Assembly (NCBI GenBank): GCA_020846275.1
Contig: JADLEG010000155.1
Span: forward strand, 1 to 49,379
Length of the DNA: 49,379 nucleotides
Direction: 5' to 3'
Source of the DNA: Alphaproteobacteria bacterium
Lineage (GTDB): Bacteria > Pseudomonadota > Alphaproteobacteria > JAEULC01
Positions 26,910-35,407 of the stretch are shown here, in pieces (the first letter of the stretch is position 1; each line of letters starts with the position of its first letter). The position numbers were made by a program, and so were the translations under genes. The notes beneath the pieces are model-generated. The model was not told where the DNA came from, made no database searches, and saw only the letters and a list, made by a program, of their open reading frames with translations.

Positions 26910-28648
26910 CGCCGGCCGAGGCCGCTGCTGCCCCGACCATCGTCGTCAGCGAGCTGACCAAGCGCTTCCGCACCGGGGACCGCAGCGTCGTCGCGCTGGA
27001 CCGCCTCGCCTTCGCGATCGCCGGAGGCGGCATCACGACGGTGGTCGGGCCCGACGCCGCCGGCAAGACCACCCTGCTGCGCCTGATCGCCGGGCTGCTG
27101 CAGCGGGACGGCGGCAGCATCCACGTGCTGGGTCGCGACATCGCCGTCGACGCGACCAGCGTGCAGGCCGAGATCGGCTACATGCCCCAGCGCTTCGGCC
27201 TGTACGAGGACCTGACCGTGGGCGAGAACCTGGCGCTGCACGCCGACCTGCGCCAGGTCGTCGGGGCCGAGCGCCGGCAGCGCTTCGGCGAGCTCTTGGC
27301 CTTCACCGACCTGGCCCCGTTCACCGGCCGCCTGGCCGGCCAGCTTTCGGGCGGCATGAAGCAGAAGCTGGGCCTGGCGTGCTCGCTGCTGGCGCGGCCG
27401 CGCCTGCTGCTGCTGGACGAGCCGTCGGTGGGCGTCGATCCGCTCTCCCGCCGCCAGCTCTGGCGCATCGTCGAGCGCCTGACCGACGACGGCATGACCG
27501 TGCTGTGGACGACCGCCTATCTGGACGAGGCCGAGCGCAGCCGGCACGTGCTGCTGCTTCACGAAGGCCGCCTGCTGGACCAGGGCCCGCCGGCGGATTT
27601 CGTCGGCCGCCTCGCGGGCCGCGTGCTGCTGGCGCAGGCCCCACCCGAGACCCGCCGTCGGGTGCAGGCGCTGGCGATGCAGGACGCGGGCATCATCGAC
27701 GCCGCGATCCGCGGCGACGGCGTCCGCCTGCTGCTGCGCGAGGGCGCCGCGCCGCCGTCGGCCGGCGCCATCCAGGCCCGGTCGATCGAGCCCGTCGTCT
27801 CCGCGCTCGAGGACGAGTTCGTGGCGCGGCTCGCGCCCGCCAGGCGCACCCTGCCCGCGGCTCCGGCGACCGCCGCGGCGCATCCGGCCGATTCCGAGAT
27901 CATCGCCGTGCGCGACCTGACCCGGCGCTTCGGTTCCTTCGTCGCCGTCGATCACGTGAACTTCAGCGTTCGCCGCGGCGAGATTTTCGGCCTTTTGGGC
28001 CCGAACGGCGCCGGCAAGTCGACGATCTTCCGCATGCTCTGCGGGCTGCTGGCGCCGAGCAGCGGCGCGGCGCGCGTGGCCGGGATCGACCTTGGCCGAT
28101 CGGCCGCCGCGGCGCGCGCCCGCATCGGCTACATGGCGCAGAAATTCTCACTCTACGGCAACCTGACGGTGCGACAGAACCTGGCGTTCTTCGCGCGCGC
28201 CTACGGGCTCGACCGGCGCCGGCGCGACCGGCGCGTCGACTGGGTGCTGGACGAATTCGACCTGCGCGCCGAGGCGGAGTCCGCGTGCAACGACCTGCCG
28301 CTCGGCTTCAAGCAGCGCCTGTCGCTGGGCTCCGCTCTGATGCACGAGCCGGCCATCCTGTTCCTGGACGAGCCGACCTCCGGCGTCGACCCGCTGACGC
28401 GCCGCGCCTTCTGGCTGCGCATCGCCGCGCTGGCGGAGGGCGGGGTCACCGTGCTGGTCACCTCGCATTTCATGGAGGAGGCGGAATACTGCGACCGCCT
28501 GGCCATCATCGACCGCGGACGACTGGCGGCCGTGGCGACGCCGGCCGCCCTGAAGGCGAGCGTCGCCACCGCCGCGCTGCCGCGCCCGTCGCTGGAGGAC
28601 GCCTTCATCGCGCTGATCGGCGCCGGCAACCAGGCGGCGGCGGCATGA
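26906..28648 (+). CDS. Fused two-domain ABC ATPase (YbhF-like)
   Basis: This 580-residue protein joins two ABC ATPase domains. Domain 1 has a slightly altered Walker A (GPDAAGKTT, G48-T56), signature LSGGMKQKL and Walker B RLLLLDEPSVGVDP. Domain 2 has GPNGAGKST and ILFLDEPTSGVDP, but the signature is LPLGFKQRLSL, as commonly seen in YbhF. It begins with GTG inside the stop of the adaptor gene, and its stop overlaps the next ATG (ATGA). It powers the two permeases downstream. Confidence 0.93.
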   Translation: MTPAEAAAAPTIVVSELTKRFRTGDRSVVALDRLAFAIAGGGITTVVGPDAAGKTTLLRLIAGLLQRDGGSIHVLGRDIAVDATSVQAEIGYMPQRFGLYEDLTVGENLALHADLRQVVGAERRQRFGELLAFTDLAPFTGRLAGQLSGGMKQKLGLACSLLARPRLLLLDEPSVGVDPLSRRQLWRIVERLTDDGMTVLWTTAYLDEAERSRHVLLLHEGRLLDQGPPADFVGRLAGRVLLAQAPPETRRRVQALAMQDAGIIDAAIRGDGVRLLLREGAAPPSAGAIQARSIEPVVSALEDEFVARLAPARRTLPAAPATAAAHPADSEIIAVRDLTRRFGSFVAVDHVNFSVRRGEIFGLLGPNGAGKSTIFRMLCGLLAPSSGAARVAGIDLGRSAAAARARIGYMAQKFSLYGNLTVRQNLAFFARAYGLDRRRRDRRVDWVLDEFDLRAEAESACNDLPLGFKQRLSLGSALMHEPAILFLDEPTSGVDPLTRRAFWLRIAALAEGGVTVLVTSHFMEEAEYCDRLAIIDRGRLAAVATPAALKASVATAALPRPSLEDAFIALIGAGNQAAAA

Positions 28649-29772
28649 GCGCGCGGGCGGCCGCGCGGCGCATCGTGGCGCTGATGCGCAAGGAGACGCT
28701 GCAGGTCGTGCGCGACCCGTCCAGCATCGCCATCGCCTTCGTGATGCCGCTGATCCTGCTGCTGCTGTTCGGCTACGGCGTCTCGCTGGACGTGCGGCAC
28801 CTGCCGATCGCGATCGTTATGGAGAACGTGACCGGCGACACGCGCAGCCTGTTCGAGTCGTTCGCCAACTCGCCCTACATCCGCCCCGTCGCGATGACCG
28901 ACGCGCGCAGGGCCGAAGCCGCGCTGACCGCCGGCCAGGTGGACGGGATCGTGGTGCTGCGCGGCGATGCGACGCGCTCCTTGCGCGGCGGCGGCACGGC
29001 CGAGGCCCAGGTGATCGTCAACGGTACCGACGCCAACACGGCGCGCTTCGTCGGCGCCTATGCCCGCGGCGCGGCGGCGACCTGGCTGCAGCAGGACCTG
29101 CGCCGGCGCGGCGAGACGGGCGATGCCGGGGTCGTGGTCGAGCAGCGCGTCTGGTTCAACCCCGAGCTGCGCAGCACCAACTTCCTGGTGCCCGGCGTGA
29201 TCGCCATCGTCATGACCCTGATCGGCGCCATGCTGACGGCGCTGGTGGTGGCGCGCGAATGGGAGCGCGGCACGATGGAGGCGATGATGGTGACGCCGGC
29301 CAGCATGGCCGAGCTGACCCTGAGCCGCATGGCGGTCTATTTCGTGCTCGGCCTCGGCGGCATGGCCGTGTCCGTGCTGATGGGCATCTTCCTGTTCCAC
29401 GTGCCGCTGCGCGGGTCGATGGCCGCGCTGCTGCTGGCGACCTCGCTGTTCCTGCTGGGCGCGCTGGGGCTGGGGCTGCTGATCTCCACCGCGGCGCGCA
29501 ACCAGTTCGTCGCCGGGCAGATCGCGATCGTCGTGTCCTACATGCCGGCCTTCATGCTGTCGGGCTTCATCTTCGACATCGATTCGATGCCCACCGTCGT
29601 GCAATGGGTGACCCAGGTCATTCCGGCGCGCTACTTCGTCGCCTGCCTGCAGACGCTGTTCCTGGCGGGCGACGTATGGGGCGTGCTGCTGCCCAACATG
29701 GCGGGCATGGCCGGCTTCGCGCTGCTGTTCCTGACCCTGACCCGGCTGCGCACGCGCCGGCGGCTGGACTAG
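28645..29772 (+). CDS. ABC-2 permease (YbhS-like)
   Basis: This 375-residue integral membrane protein has one N-terminal helix (FVMPLILLLLFGYG). A large periplasmic loop follows (about 50-175), then five helices. ABC2-type family marks include FNPELRSTNFLVPGVIA, REWERGTMEAMMVTPAS and MPAFMLSGFIFDIDSMP. It overlaps the ATPase gene by 4 bases and ends 4 bases before the second permease, so the two form a heterodimeric channel. Confidence 0.92.
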   Translation: MSARAAARRIVALMRKETLQVVRDPSSIAIAFVMPLILLLLFGYGVSLDVRHLPIAIVMENVTGDTRSLFESFANSPYIRPVAMTDARRAEAALTAGQVDGIVVLRGDATRSLRGGGTAEAQVIVNGTDANTARFVGAYARGAAATWLQQDLRRRGETGDAGVVVEQRVWFNPELRSTNFLVPGVIAIVMTLIGAMLTALVVAREWERGTMEAMMVTPASMAELTLSRMAVYFVLGLGGMAVSVLMGIFLFHVPLRGSMAALLLATSLFLLGALGLGLLISTAARNQFVAGQIAIVVSYMPAFMLSGFIFDIDSMPTVVQWVTQVIPARYFVACLQTLFLAGDVWGVLLPNMAGMAGFALLFLTLTRLRTRRRLD

Positions 29773-29776
29773 GACG

Positions 29777-30880
29777 ATGTGGGCGCGGATCGCGGCGCTG
29801 GTGCACAAGGAACTGCTGGCGGTCTGGCGCGACCGCCGCTCGCGCTTGGTCTTGATCGTGCCGCCGATCATCCAGCTCGCGCTGTTCGCCTATGCCGCCA
29901 CCTACAACGTCGACCGCGTGCGCTACGCGATCTGGGACGAGGACCGCGGCCAGCTCGCGCGCGAGTTCGCCGCCCGCTTCGAGGGCTCGCAAGCCTTCCA
30001 CCGCGAGGCGACGGTCGGCTCGGCGGCGGCGGCGCGCGACCTCTTGGATCGCCAGCGCGTGGCGATGGTGCTGCATATCGGCCAGACCTTCACCGCCGAT
30101 ATCAAAGCGGCCCGCCCGGCGCCCGTGCAGGTGCTGCTGGACGGGCGCCGGTCGAACACCGCGCAGGCGGTGCTGGGTTACGTCAACGCCATCGCCGACG
30201 GCTTCAACGCGGAGCTGGCCGCCGCGAGCGGGCGCACGCAGCGCGCCACCCTGGTCCAGCGGGCCTGGTTCAACCCCGTGCTGGAGAGCCAGTGGTTCAT
30301 CCTGCCCGGGCTGGTCGCGACCCTGACCTTGATCGCCGCCGTGCTGGTGACCTGCCTGTCGGTCGCCCGCGAGCGCGAGCTCGGCACGTTCGACCAGCTT
30401 CTCGTCACGCCGCTCCGGCCGTTCGAGATCCTGCTCGGCAAGGCCTTGCCCGCGCTGCTGATCGGGCTGATCGAGGCTTCGGTCATCCTGGCCGCGGCGG
30501 TGCTGTGGTTCGGCGTGCCGTTCCGCGGCAGCCTGGGCCTGCTCTACCTGGCGCTGGTCCTGTTCATCATGGCGGTGATCGGCATCGGGCTGATGATCTC
30601 GGCGGTCTCGCAGACCCAGCAGCAGGCGATGCTGGGCGCCATGCTGGCGCTGGTGCCGGCGGTGATCCTGTCCGGCTTCGCCACGCCGATCGCCAACATG
30701 CCCGACGTGGTGCAGTGGCTGACCTACGTCAACCCGGTCCGCTACGTGCTGGTGATCCTGCGCGGCCTGTTCCTGCAGGACCTCCCGCCGCACCTCGTCC
30801 TGCAGCAGCTCTGGCCGCTGCTGCCGATCGCCTCGGTCACCATGGCGGCGGCGGCCTTGATGTTCCGCCGCCTGCGCTGA
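29777..30880 (+). CDS. ABC-2 permease (YbhR-like)
   Basis: This 367-residue paralogue of the preceding permease has the same layout: N-terminal helix, periplasmic domain, five helices. Marks include RAWFNPVLESQWFILPGL, RERELGTFDQLLVTPL and ILSGFATPIANMP. It is the last gene of the export operon. The ChaB-like gene converges on it with a gap of only 6 bases. No TolC-type outer-membrane partner is encoded nearby, so the exit channel must be supplied elsewhere. Confidence 0.92.
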   Translation: MWARIAALVHKELLAVWRDRRSRLVLIVPPIIQLALFAYAATYNVDRVRYAIWDEDRGQLAREFAARFEGSQAFHREATVGSAAAARDLLDRQRVAMVLHIGQTFTADIKAARPAPVQVLLDGRRSNTAQAVLGYVNAIADGFNAELAAASGRTQRATLVQRAWFNPVLESQWFILPGLVATLTLIAAVLVTCLSVARERELGTFDQLLVTPLRPFEILLGKALPALLIGLIEASVILAAAVLWFGVPFRGSLGLLYLALVLFIMAVIGIGLMISAVSQTQQQAMLGAMLALVPAVILSGFATPIANMPDVVQWLTYVNPVRYVLVILRGLFLQDLPPHLVLQQLWPLLPIASVTMAAAALMFRRLR

Positions 30881-30886
30881 TCCAGG

Positions 30887-31096
30887 CTAGTCCCGCGGCA
30901 CCCAGACCTCGCCTTCGCGCCGATAGCCCCGCTTGACCGCCGCCCAGGCCACGCGGTGCGCGATCGCCTCGCGGTCCAGGCGGTCGCCATAGGTGACCCA
31001 GGCATGGTTGAACGCCTGGCAATAGATGTCCTGCGCATGAGGCGGCAGGCGCTGGCGCAGCGTTTCCGGCAGGTCGTCGCGATCCCGGTAGGGCAT
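30887..31096 (-). CDS. chaB: ChaB-family small protein
   Basis: This 69-residue protein matches the ChaB family: MPYRDRDDLPETLRQRLPPHAQDIYC, then a YCQAFNHAW helix and the EAIAHRVAWAAVKRGYR motif. The frame runs open further upstream, but the family start is the ATG at 31096. ChaB was named for a presumed role in cation transport, which is not established biochemically. An FNR-type box lies about 40 bases upstream. The pairing with CBS and Usp genes suggests stress-related expression. Confidence 0.88.
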   Translation of the reverse strand: MPYRDRDDLPETLRQRLPPHAQDIYCQAFNHAWVTYGDRLDREAIAHRVAWAAVKRGYRREGEVWVPRD

Positions 31097-31129
31097 GGCT
31101 TTCCTTAGACCCGTCCCGCCCCCCGGCGC

Positions 31130-31143
31130 TTGATCTGGCTCAA
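31130..31143. promoter_or_regulatory. FNR/FixK-like box TTGATCTGGCTCAA
   Basis: Perfect left half-site and right half-site CTCAA with one mismatch. It lies between the divergent chaB-like and CBS-BON genes (about 40 and 88 bases from their starts, centre to ATG) and could serve both. Confidence 0.65.
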
Positions 31144-31224
31144 TGCAGGCCGCCCGGCAGCACCTAACGTTGTCGACAACATGGTCGTACCGGTCCCCCG
31201 CGGACCAACGCAGGAGAGCATGCA

Positions 31225-31920
31225 ATGAAGGCCTCGGATATCATGACCGCCGCCGTCGTCTCGGTCGGTCCCGCCGACACCGTCCAGCACGCCGCCGAGC
31301 TCATGGTCAAGCATCGCGTCAGCGCCCTGCCGGTCGTCGAGACCGGCGGCAAGCTCGTGGGCATGGTGAGCGAGGGCGACCTGCTGCACCGCGAGGAAAC
31401 CCATACCGAGAAGAAGCGGTCCTGGTGGCTGGAACTGGTCACCGGCTATGAGACCCGGGCCAAGGAGTACGTCAAGGCGTTCGGACTGCATGTCCGCGAC
31501 GTGATGACCCCCGGCGCCGTCACCGTGGGCGAATCCGCCTCGCTGGCGGAGATCGCCGAAATTCTGGAGACCAAGCACATCAAGCGCGTGCCGGTGTTGC
31601 GCGGCAATTCCATCGTCGGCATCGTCAGCCGCGCCAACCTGGTCCAGGCCATCGCAAGCCTGCCGCGGCTGGTCGTGCCCGAATCCAACCCGGACGACGC
31701 CGGCATTCGCGCCAAGGTGATGTCCGAGCTCCACAAGCAGCGCTGGGCGCCCGGCAGCACGGCCAATGTCGTGGTGCACAACGGGGTCGTGCATCTCTGG
31801 GGCACGGTATTCACCGCCAACGAGCGCAACGCGATCCACGTCGTCGTCGAGCGGATCGCCGGCGTGCGCGGGCTGCAGGACCACATGATGTACTACGTGC
31901 CGCCGGCCATCCTCGTCTGA
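31225..31920 (+). CDS. CBS-domain pair with C-terminal BON domain
   Basis: This 231-residue protein has two CBS domains (about 1-60 and 90-150). The first reads MKASDIMTAAVVSVGPADTV and the second HVRDVMTPGAVTVGESASL. A BON-like domain (about 160-225) follows, with VVVHNGVVHLWGTV and the GVRGLQDHM end typical of the fold. Such proteins probably sense nucleotides and contact membranes. An AGGAG ribosome site precedes the ATG. The radical SAM gene converges 16 bases past its stop. Regulation by low oxygen is inferred from the upstream box. Confidence 0.92.
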   Translation: MKASDIMTAAVVSVGPADTVQHAAELMVKHRVSALPVVETGGKLVGMVSEGDLLHREETHTEKKRSWWLELVTGYETRAKEYVKAFGLHVRDVMTPGAVTVGESASLAEIAEILETKHIKRVPVLRGNSIVGIVSRANLVQAIASLPRLVVPESNPDDAGIRAKVMSELHKQRWAPGSTANVVVHNGVVHLWGTVFTANERNAIHVVVERIAGVRGLQDHMMYYVPPAILV

Positions 31921-31936
31921 GCGGCCGGCCGCGCCG

Positions 31937-33058
31937 TCAACGCGGCGCCGCCTCCCGGCGATAGCAGTTCCGGCAATAGTCCGGCGGCGCGCCGTCGAGA
32001 TGCGCCTGGCGGAAGGCGCGGAATTCGTCGCCCGCCCACACCCCGCCGAAACCGGTCCCGTCCGGCAGCCCCGCGCCGATCTCGGCGACGTCGGGATTGC
32101 CGATGAAGCAGCACGGCACCACCCGCAGGTCCGACGCGACATAGGCGCGTTCGAACGGCCAGGGGCACAAGGTTTCGGGCGATTCGAAGCTGTATTTCTG
32201 GGTGACGTTCCAGAACCGCACCCGCACGCCCAGGCGCTCGCCGCGCTCCACAAGGGCCGCGAGCCGCCCGATCTCGAGCTCCGCCTCGACCGCCGCCCGG
32301 GCGTTGCGGTCGTGCCATTCCGCGATGCCCCAATCGGACAGCTCGAGCGAGAACACCTGGTTGGTGAAACCCAGGTCGGCGGCCAGGTCGACCAGCGCCT
32401 CCAACTCGTGGATGTTGCCCTTCTGGACCACCGTCCACATCTTGGTGCGCTCGACGCCGGCCCTGCGCTGGCAGTCATTGACCGCGCGGACATTCTTCAT
32501 GACCCGGTCGTAGACGCCGCCGCGCCGGATCGCCTCGTAGACCTCGCGCGAGGCCCCGTCGATCGAGATCTGCAGCTCGTTGACGTCCGAATCGATCAGC
32601 TTGCGCGCGTTGTCGTTTAGATGCAGCAGCGATCCGTTCGTCGTCGTGCGTACCCAGATGTGCTTCCGTCGCGCATAGCGGATCATCGCGAAGTAGTCGT
32701 CGCGCTGCAGCGTCGGCTCGCCGATGCCCTGCAGCTTGATCTCCAGCAGCCCCTCCTGCTCGTCGATCAGGCGCTTGAAGGCCTCGAGCGGCAGGTCGTC
32801 CGCGCGCTTGCCCTTGGTCCACGAGCTGACCACGCACATCGTGCAGCGGAAATTGCAGCGGCTGGTGTTCTCGATGTCGAGCTTGATCGGCTGGTAGTCG
32901 ACCGCGGCGGCGCGGCGGCGGCCCGCTAGATAGCGCTCGTAGTTGGCGCGGCAGGCCGGCGAGCGCGCGAGCGCGAGCTCCCGCTCGCGCTCGTAGGCCG
33001 CAAGCCCCGCCGCCGGTTCGGGCGCCGGCAGCCGGCGCAGGGCATCTCCGCAATCCAT
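31937..33058 (-). CDS. Radical SAM protein with C-terminal SPASM-like cysteines
   Basis: This 373-residue protein has the radical SAM motif C68-x3-C72-x2-C75 (SRCNFRCTMC), which holds a [4Fe-4S] cluster. GIGEP and SIDGAS follow, both typical of the barrel. The C-terminal part has further cysteines (ETLCPWPF, VVPCCFIGN, DYCRNCY) like a SPASM/Twitch domain carrying an auxiliary cluster. The start has GGGGAGG upstream. It is the third gene of an operon with the acyltransferase-like gene and FNR, 19 bases after FNR. SPASM proteins modify peptides or small molecules; no precursor peptide gene is evident here. Confidence 0.9.
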   Translation of the reverse strand: MDCGDALRRLPAPEPAAGLAAYERERELALARSPACRANYERYLAGRRRAAAVDYQPIKLDIENTSRCNFRCTMCVVSSWTKGKRADDLPLEAFKRLIDEQEGLLEIKLQGIGEPTLQRDDYFAMIRYARRKHIWVRTTTNGSLLHLNDNARKLIDSDVNELQISIDGASREVYEAIRRGGVYDRVMKNVRAVNDCQRRAGVERTKMWTVVQKGNIHELEALVDLAADLGFTNQVFSLELSDWGIAEWHDRNARAAVEAELEIGRLAALVERGERLGVRVRFWNVTQKYSFESPETLCPWPFERAYVASDLRVVPCCFIGNPDVAEIGAGLPDGTGFGGVWAGDEFRAFRQAHLDGAPPDYCRNCYRREAAPR

Positions 33059-33077
33059 CGGTGCCTCCCCGCCGTGC

Positions 33078-33815
33078 CTAGAACCCGCCCGCGATCTCGC
33101 GCAGCGCTTCGATCCGGCTGAGGCGGACCTGCTTTTCGTCCATCAGCTCGATCAAATGCTGCGTCTTGAGCTGGGTCATCGTGCGGCTGACCGTCTCGAC
33201 GGTGAGGCCCAGGAAGTCCGCGATGTCGTTGCGGGTCATCGGGACCGCCACCGGGTTGTCGGGCTGGCCGCGGCGCACCGCGCCGCCCGACAGCATCAGC
33301 AGGAACGAGACCACCCGCTCGCGCGCCGACTTGCGGCCGAGCAGCACCATCTGGTCCTGCGCCGCCGCCAGCTCGTGCGATGCCATGCCGAGCAGCCGCT
33401 GCTCGAGCTTGGGCAGCTCGTCGAGCAGCGCCTCGAGTTTCTTGCGCGGGAAGCGGCACAGCCGCGTCGCGGTCATCGCCTCGGCGCTGTAGGCATAGAG
33501 CGCGTTGTGGGTCAGCCCCAGGAAGTCGCCGGGAAACAGGAAGCCGGTGATCTGCCGCCGCCCGTCCGGCAGCAGCTTGTAGATCTTCACGGCCCCGCCC
33601 GTGACGGTGAAGACATGGTCGGCCGCGTCCGCCTCGCTGAAGATCGGCTGGTGCGGCTCGATGTTGACGGTCGTCATCAGCCCTGCCAGGCGGCACAGCT
33701 CGCTGTCGTTCAAGGGCGCGCAGGCCGAGAAGTCGCGCACCCCGCAATTCTCGCAGGGATCCGGCAAGCTCTGCGGCTGCCGATCGGCCTGCGCCGCGAT
33801 GGTCAAGCGCGCCAC
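33078..33815 (-). CDS. fnr: Oxygen-sensing FNR-type regulator ([4Fe-4S])
   Basis: This 245-residue regulator has the cluster ligands C21-x2-C24-x7-C32 and a fourth cysteine C120, the FnrL/FnrN arrangement of alphaproteobacteria. C41 is an extra cysteine. A beta-roll, dimer helix and HTH follow, with E-T-V-S-R in the recognition helix, so it should read TTGAT-N4-ATCAA. The start is GTG with GAGGGG upstream. It lies in an operon behind a gene whose promoter holds the best FNR box in the window, which suggests autoregulation. It is diverged from, and complements, the cluster-free FixK-like protein at 14760-15476. Confidence 0.95.
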   Translation of the reverse strand: MARLTIAAQADRQPQSLPDPCENCGVRDFSACAPLNDSELCRLAGLMTTVNIEPHQPIFSEADAADHVFTVTGGAVKIYKLLPDGRRQITGFLFPGDFLGLTHNALYAYSAEAMTATRLCRFPRKKLEALLDELPKLEQRLLGMASHELAAAQDQMVLLGRKSARERVVSFLLMLSGGAVRRGQPDNPVAVPMTRNDIADFLGLTVETVSRTMTQLKTQHLIELMDEKQVRLSRIEALREIAGGF

Positions 33816-33845
33816 GTGATGGTCCCCTCGGCCGGCAAGGCGCGG

Positions 33846-34409
33846 TCAGGCGCGGCGCTGGTTGCGGCCGTCGGCGCTGCCGCCGCCGCCCGTCTTGCCC
33901 GGCACGGCGGGTATCGCCTCGCCGTCCAGCCGCTTGAAGGCCCGCACGCCTTCGAGCACGTAGCCCGAGCGCTGCAGCGAGCTGCCGACCCACAGGCGGT
34001 CGTCGGCATCGCTGCCCAGCTCTTCGTTGAGCCCGGCGCGGACCGCGCGGCAATCGTTCATCTTCGCCAGCTGGTCGGTGGCGTCGGCGATCGCGATCCA
34101 GATCAGCTCGCGCCCCGGCATGCTGGGGACCACGATGTTGTCGATGCACAGCGTGCGGCTCTCATACAGATCGTCGCGCACCTCGAAGCTGAACAGGCCC
34201 AGTATGTAGCCTTTGTGGTTCTGAATCGTCATCACGCCATGCGGCCATGCCGCGGAATGCACGGCGAGCTGCGGCCGCACGAAAGCGTTCCACCGGCCGA
34301 GCGTGATGCCGGGCACCAGGCTGCGCACGAGCGGATAGGCCTGGTCGATCTTCGACCGGTCCAGCAGGCGCGCGATCAATGCTTCATCGGCCAACGCGGG
34401 ATATCCCAT
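33846..34409 (-). CDS. GNAT-like acyltransferase-fold protein, first gene of the FNR operon
   Basis: This 187-residue protein has a probable GNAT layout: a strand with the YILGLFSFEVRDDLYESRT pair, then IDNIVVPSMPGRELIWIAIADA resembling the acetyl-CoA-binding strand and helix. The C-terminal tail is glycine-rich and probably disordered. It is not a confident family match. The gene is preceded by the best FNR box and is 30 bases from FNR, so it belongs to that operon. Its substrate is unknown. Confidence 0.7.
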   Translation of the reverse strand: MGYPALADEALIARLLDRSKIDQAYPLVRSLVPGITLGRWNAFVRPQLAVHSAAWPHGVMTIQNHKGYILGLFSFEVRDDLYESRTLCIDNIVVPSMPGRELIWIAIADATDQLAKMNDCRAVRAGLNEELGSDADDRLWVGSSLQRSGYVLEGVRAFKRLDGEAIPAVPGKTGGGGSADGRNQRRA

Positions 34410-34456
34410 TCGAACATTAATGGCGGCGATGATATTCGCGAAGAGCCGCCGGCTCG

Positions 34457-34470
34457 TTGATCCAGATCAA
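34457..34470. promoter_or_regulatory. Perfect FNR box TTGATCCAGATCAA
   Basis: Exact consensus palindrome centred about 54 bases before the ATG of the acyltransferase-like gene. This fits class II placement with a short leader and predicts autoregulation of the FNR operon. Confidence 0.88.
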
Positions 34471-34494
34471 TCCCGGCGCAGGGCCGCGCCGCCG

Positions 34495-35253
34495 CTAGTG
34501 GACGAGGCGCCAGGCCAGCAGCGCCAGCACGCCGGCGTTGACCAGCATCAAGGGCACCGCGACATAGCGCGCGACCTCCTTGAAGCGATGCGCCGCCAGC
34601 GCGCCCAGCCAGCCGACGGCGATGAGGCTGGGCGCCGTGCCCGACGCGAAGGCCAGCATGCCGATGGCGGCTGCCGTCGGGCTGGCGGTCGAGCCGGCGG
34701 CGGCGACCGCGCCATAGACCAGCCCGCAGGGGATGAAGCCCAGCGCCACGCCCAGCCCATAGCCGCGCCAGCCGGTCGGCGCCGCCCAGAGCGGCCGGGT
34801 GAACCGCGCCAGCGATTCACCGGCGCGCAGCATCGCGCCGATGCGCCCCGCCCGCGGCAGACTGCCCAGCCCGGGCGCGATGCCGCGAACGCCGGACGCC
34901 AGGAACACAACCGCCGTCGCCAGCAGCAGCCCCGCCGCGATCCAGGGCAGATGCACGAAGCCGGCAAGACCGCCGGCCAGCGCTGCGGCCAGCACGCCGA
35001 GCAGCGCATAGCTGGTCGCGCGGCCGAGATGGTAGGGCACCAGCATCGCGCCGCGCAGCCGCGCGAGTTCGCCGAACGCGGCCGACGGCGGCGCCTGGGC
35101 GGCGCGGGCGCCGACCTGCGCCAGCACAAACGGCCCGCACATCCCCGCGCAGTGCGACACCCCGCCCGCCAGCCCGGCCGAGAACAGGGCAAGGACCAGG
35201 CTGCCATGCGCCGCTATCGCTGTCCCGCAATGGGTCGCGATGTCCTGCCACAC
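34495..35253 (-). CDS. UreH/DsbD-type membrane protein (TauE/SafE-like) next to cbb3 genes
   Basis: This 252-residue protein has six to seven predicted helices and the conserved GGVSHCAGMCGPFV loop (two cysteines, C-x3-C) seen in the DsbD_2/UreH family. The second half has GFIPCGLVYGAVAAAG, the internal-repeat equivalent. Relatives are commonly encoded beside ccoNOQP and are thought to help supply copper or reducing power to cbb3 oxidase. The start is GTG at 35253. It is divergent from ccoN and shares the intergenic FNR box, so regulation with the oxidase is likely. Confidence 0.85.
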   Translation of the reverse strand: MWQDIATHCGTAIAAHGSLVLALFSAGLAGGVSHCAGMCGPFVLAQVGARAAQAPPSAAFGELARLRGAMLVPYHLGRATSYALLGVLAAALAGGLAGFVHLPWIAAGLLLATAVVFLASGVRGIAPGLGSLPRAGRIGAMLRAGESLARFTRPLWAAPTGWRGYGLGVALGFIPCGLVYGAVAAAGSTASPTAAAIGMLAFASGTAPSLIAVGWLGALAAHRFKEVARYVAVPLMLVNAGVLALLAWRLVH

Positions 35254-35314
35254 GCCCTGGTACTTCCTTTGTAGCGATTCCTACTACTAATCGACGGCGC
35301 TAGCGTTCGGCACC

Positions 35315-35328
35315 TTGACTTAGGTCAA
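35315..35328. promoter_or_regulatory. FNR/FixK box TTGACTTAGGTCAA
   Basis: Symmetric TTGAC-N4-GTCAA palindrome between the divergent membrane-protein gene and ccoN. It is centred about 86 bases before the ccoN start and is the expected control point for the cbb3 operon. Confidence 0.82.
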
Positions 35329-35407
35329 TGAACGACCCTGTCCCCGTGGTTCATAGATTGCCCATGCGCGGGGCGACAAGTGCACCGTCCATGCGCATTG
35401 GAGCGGG

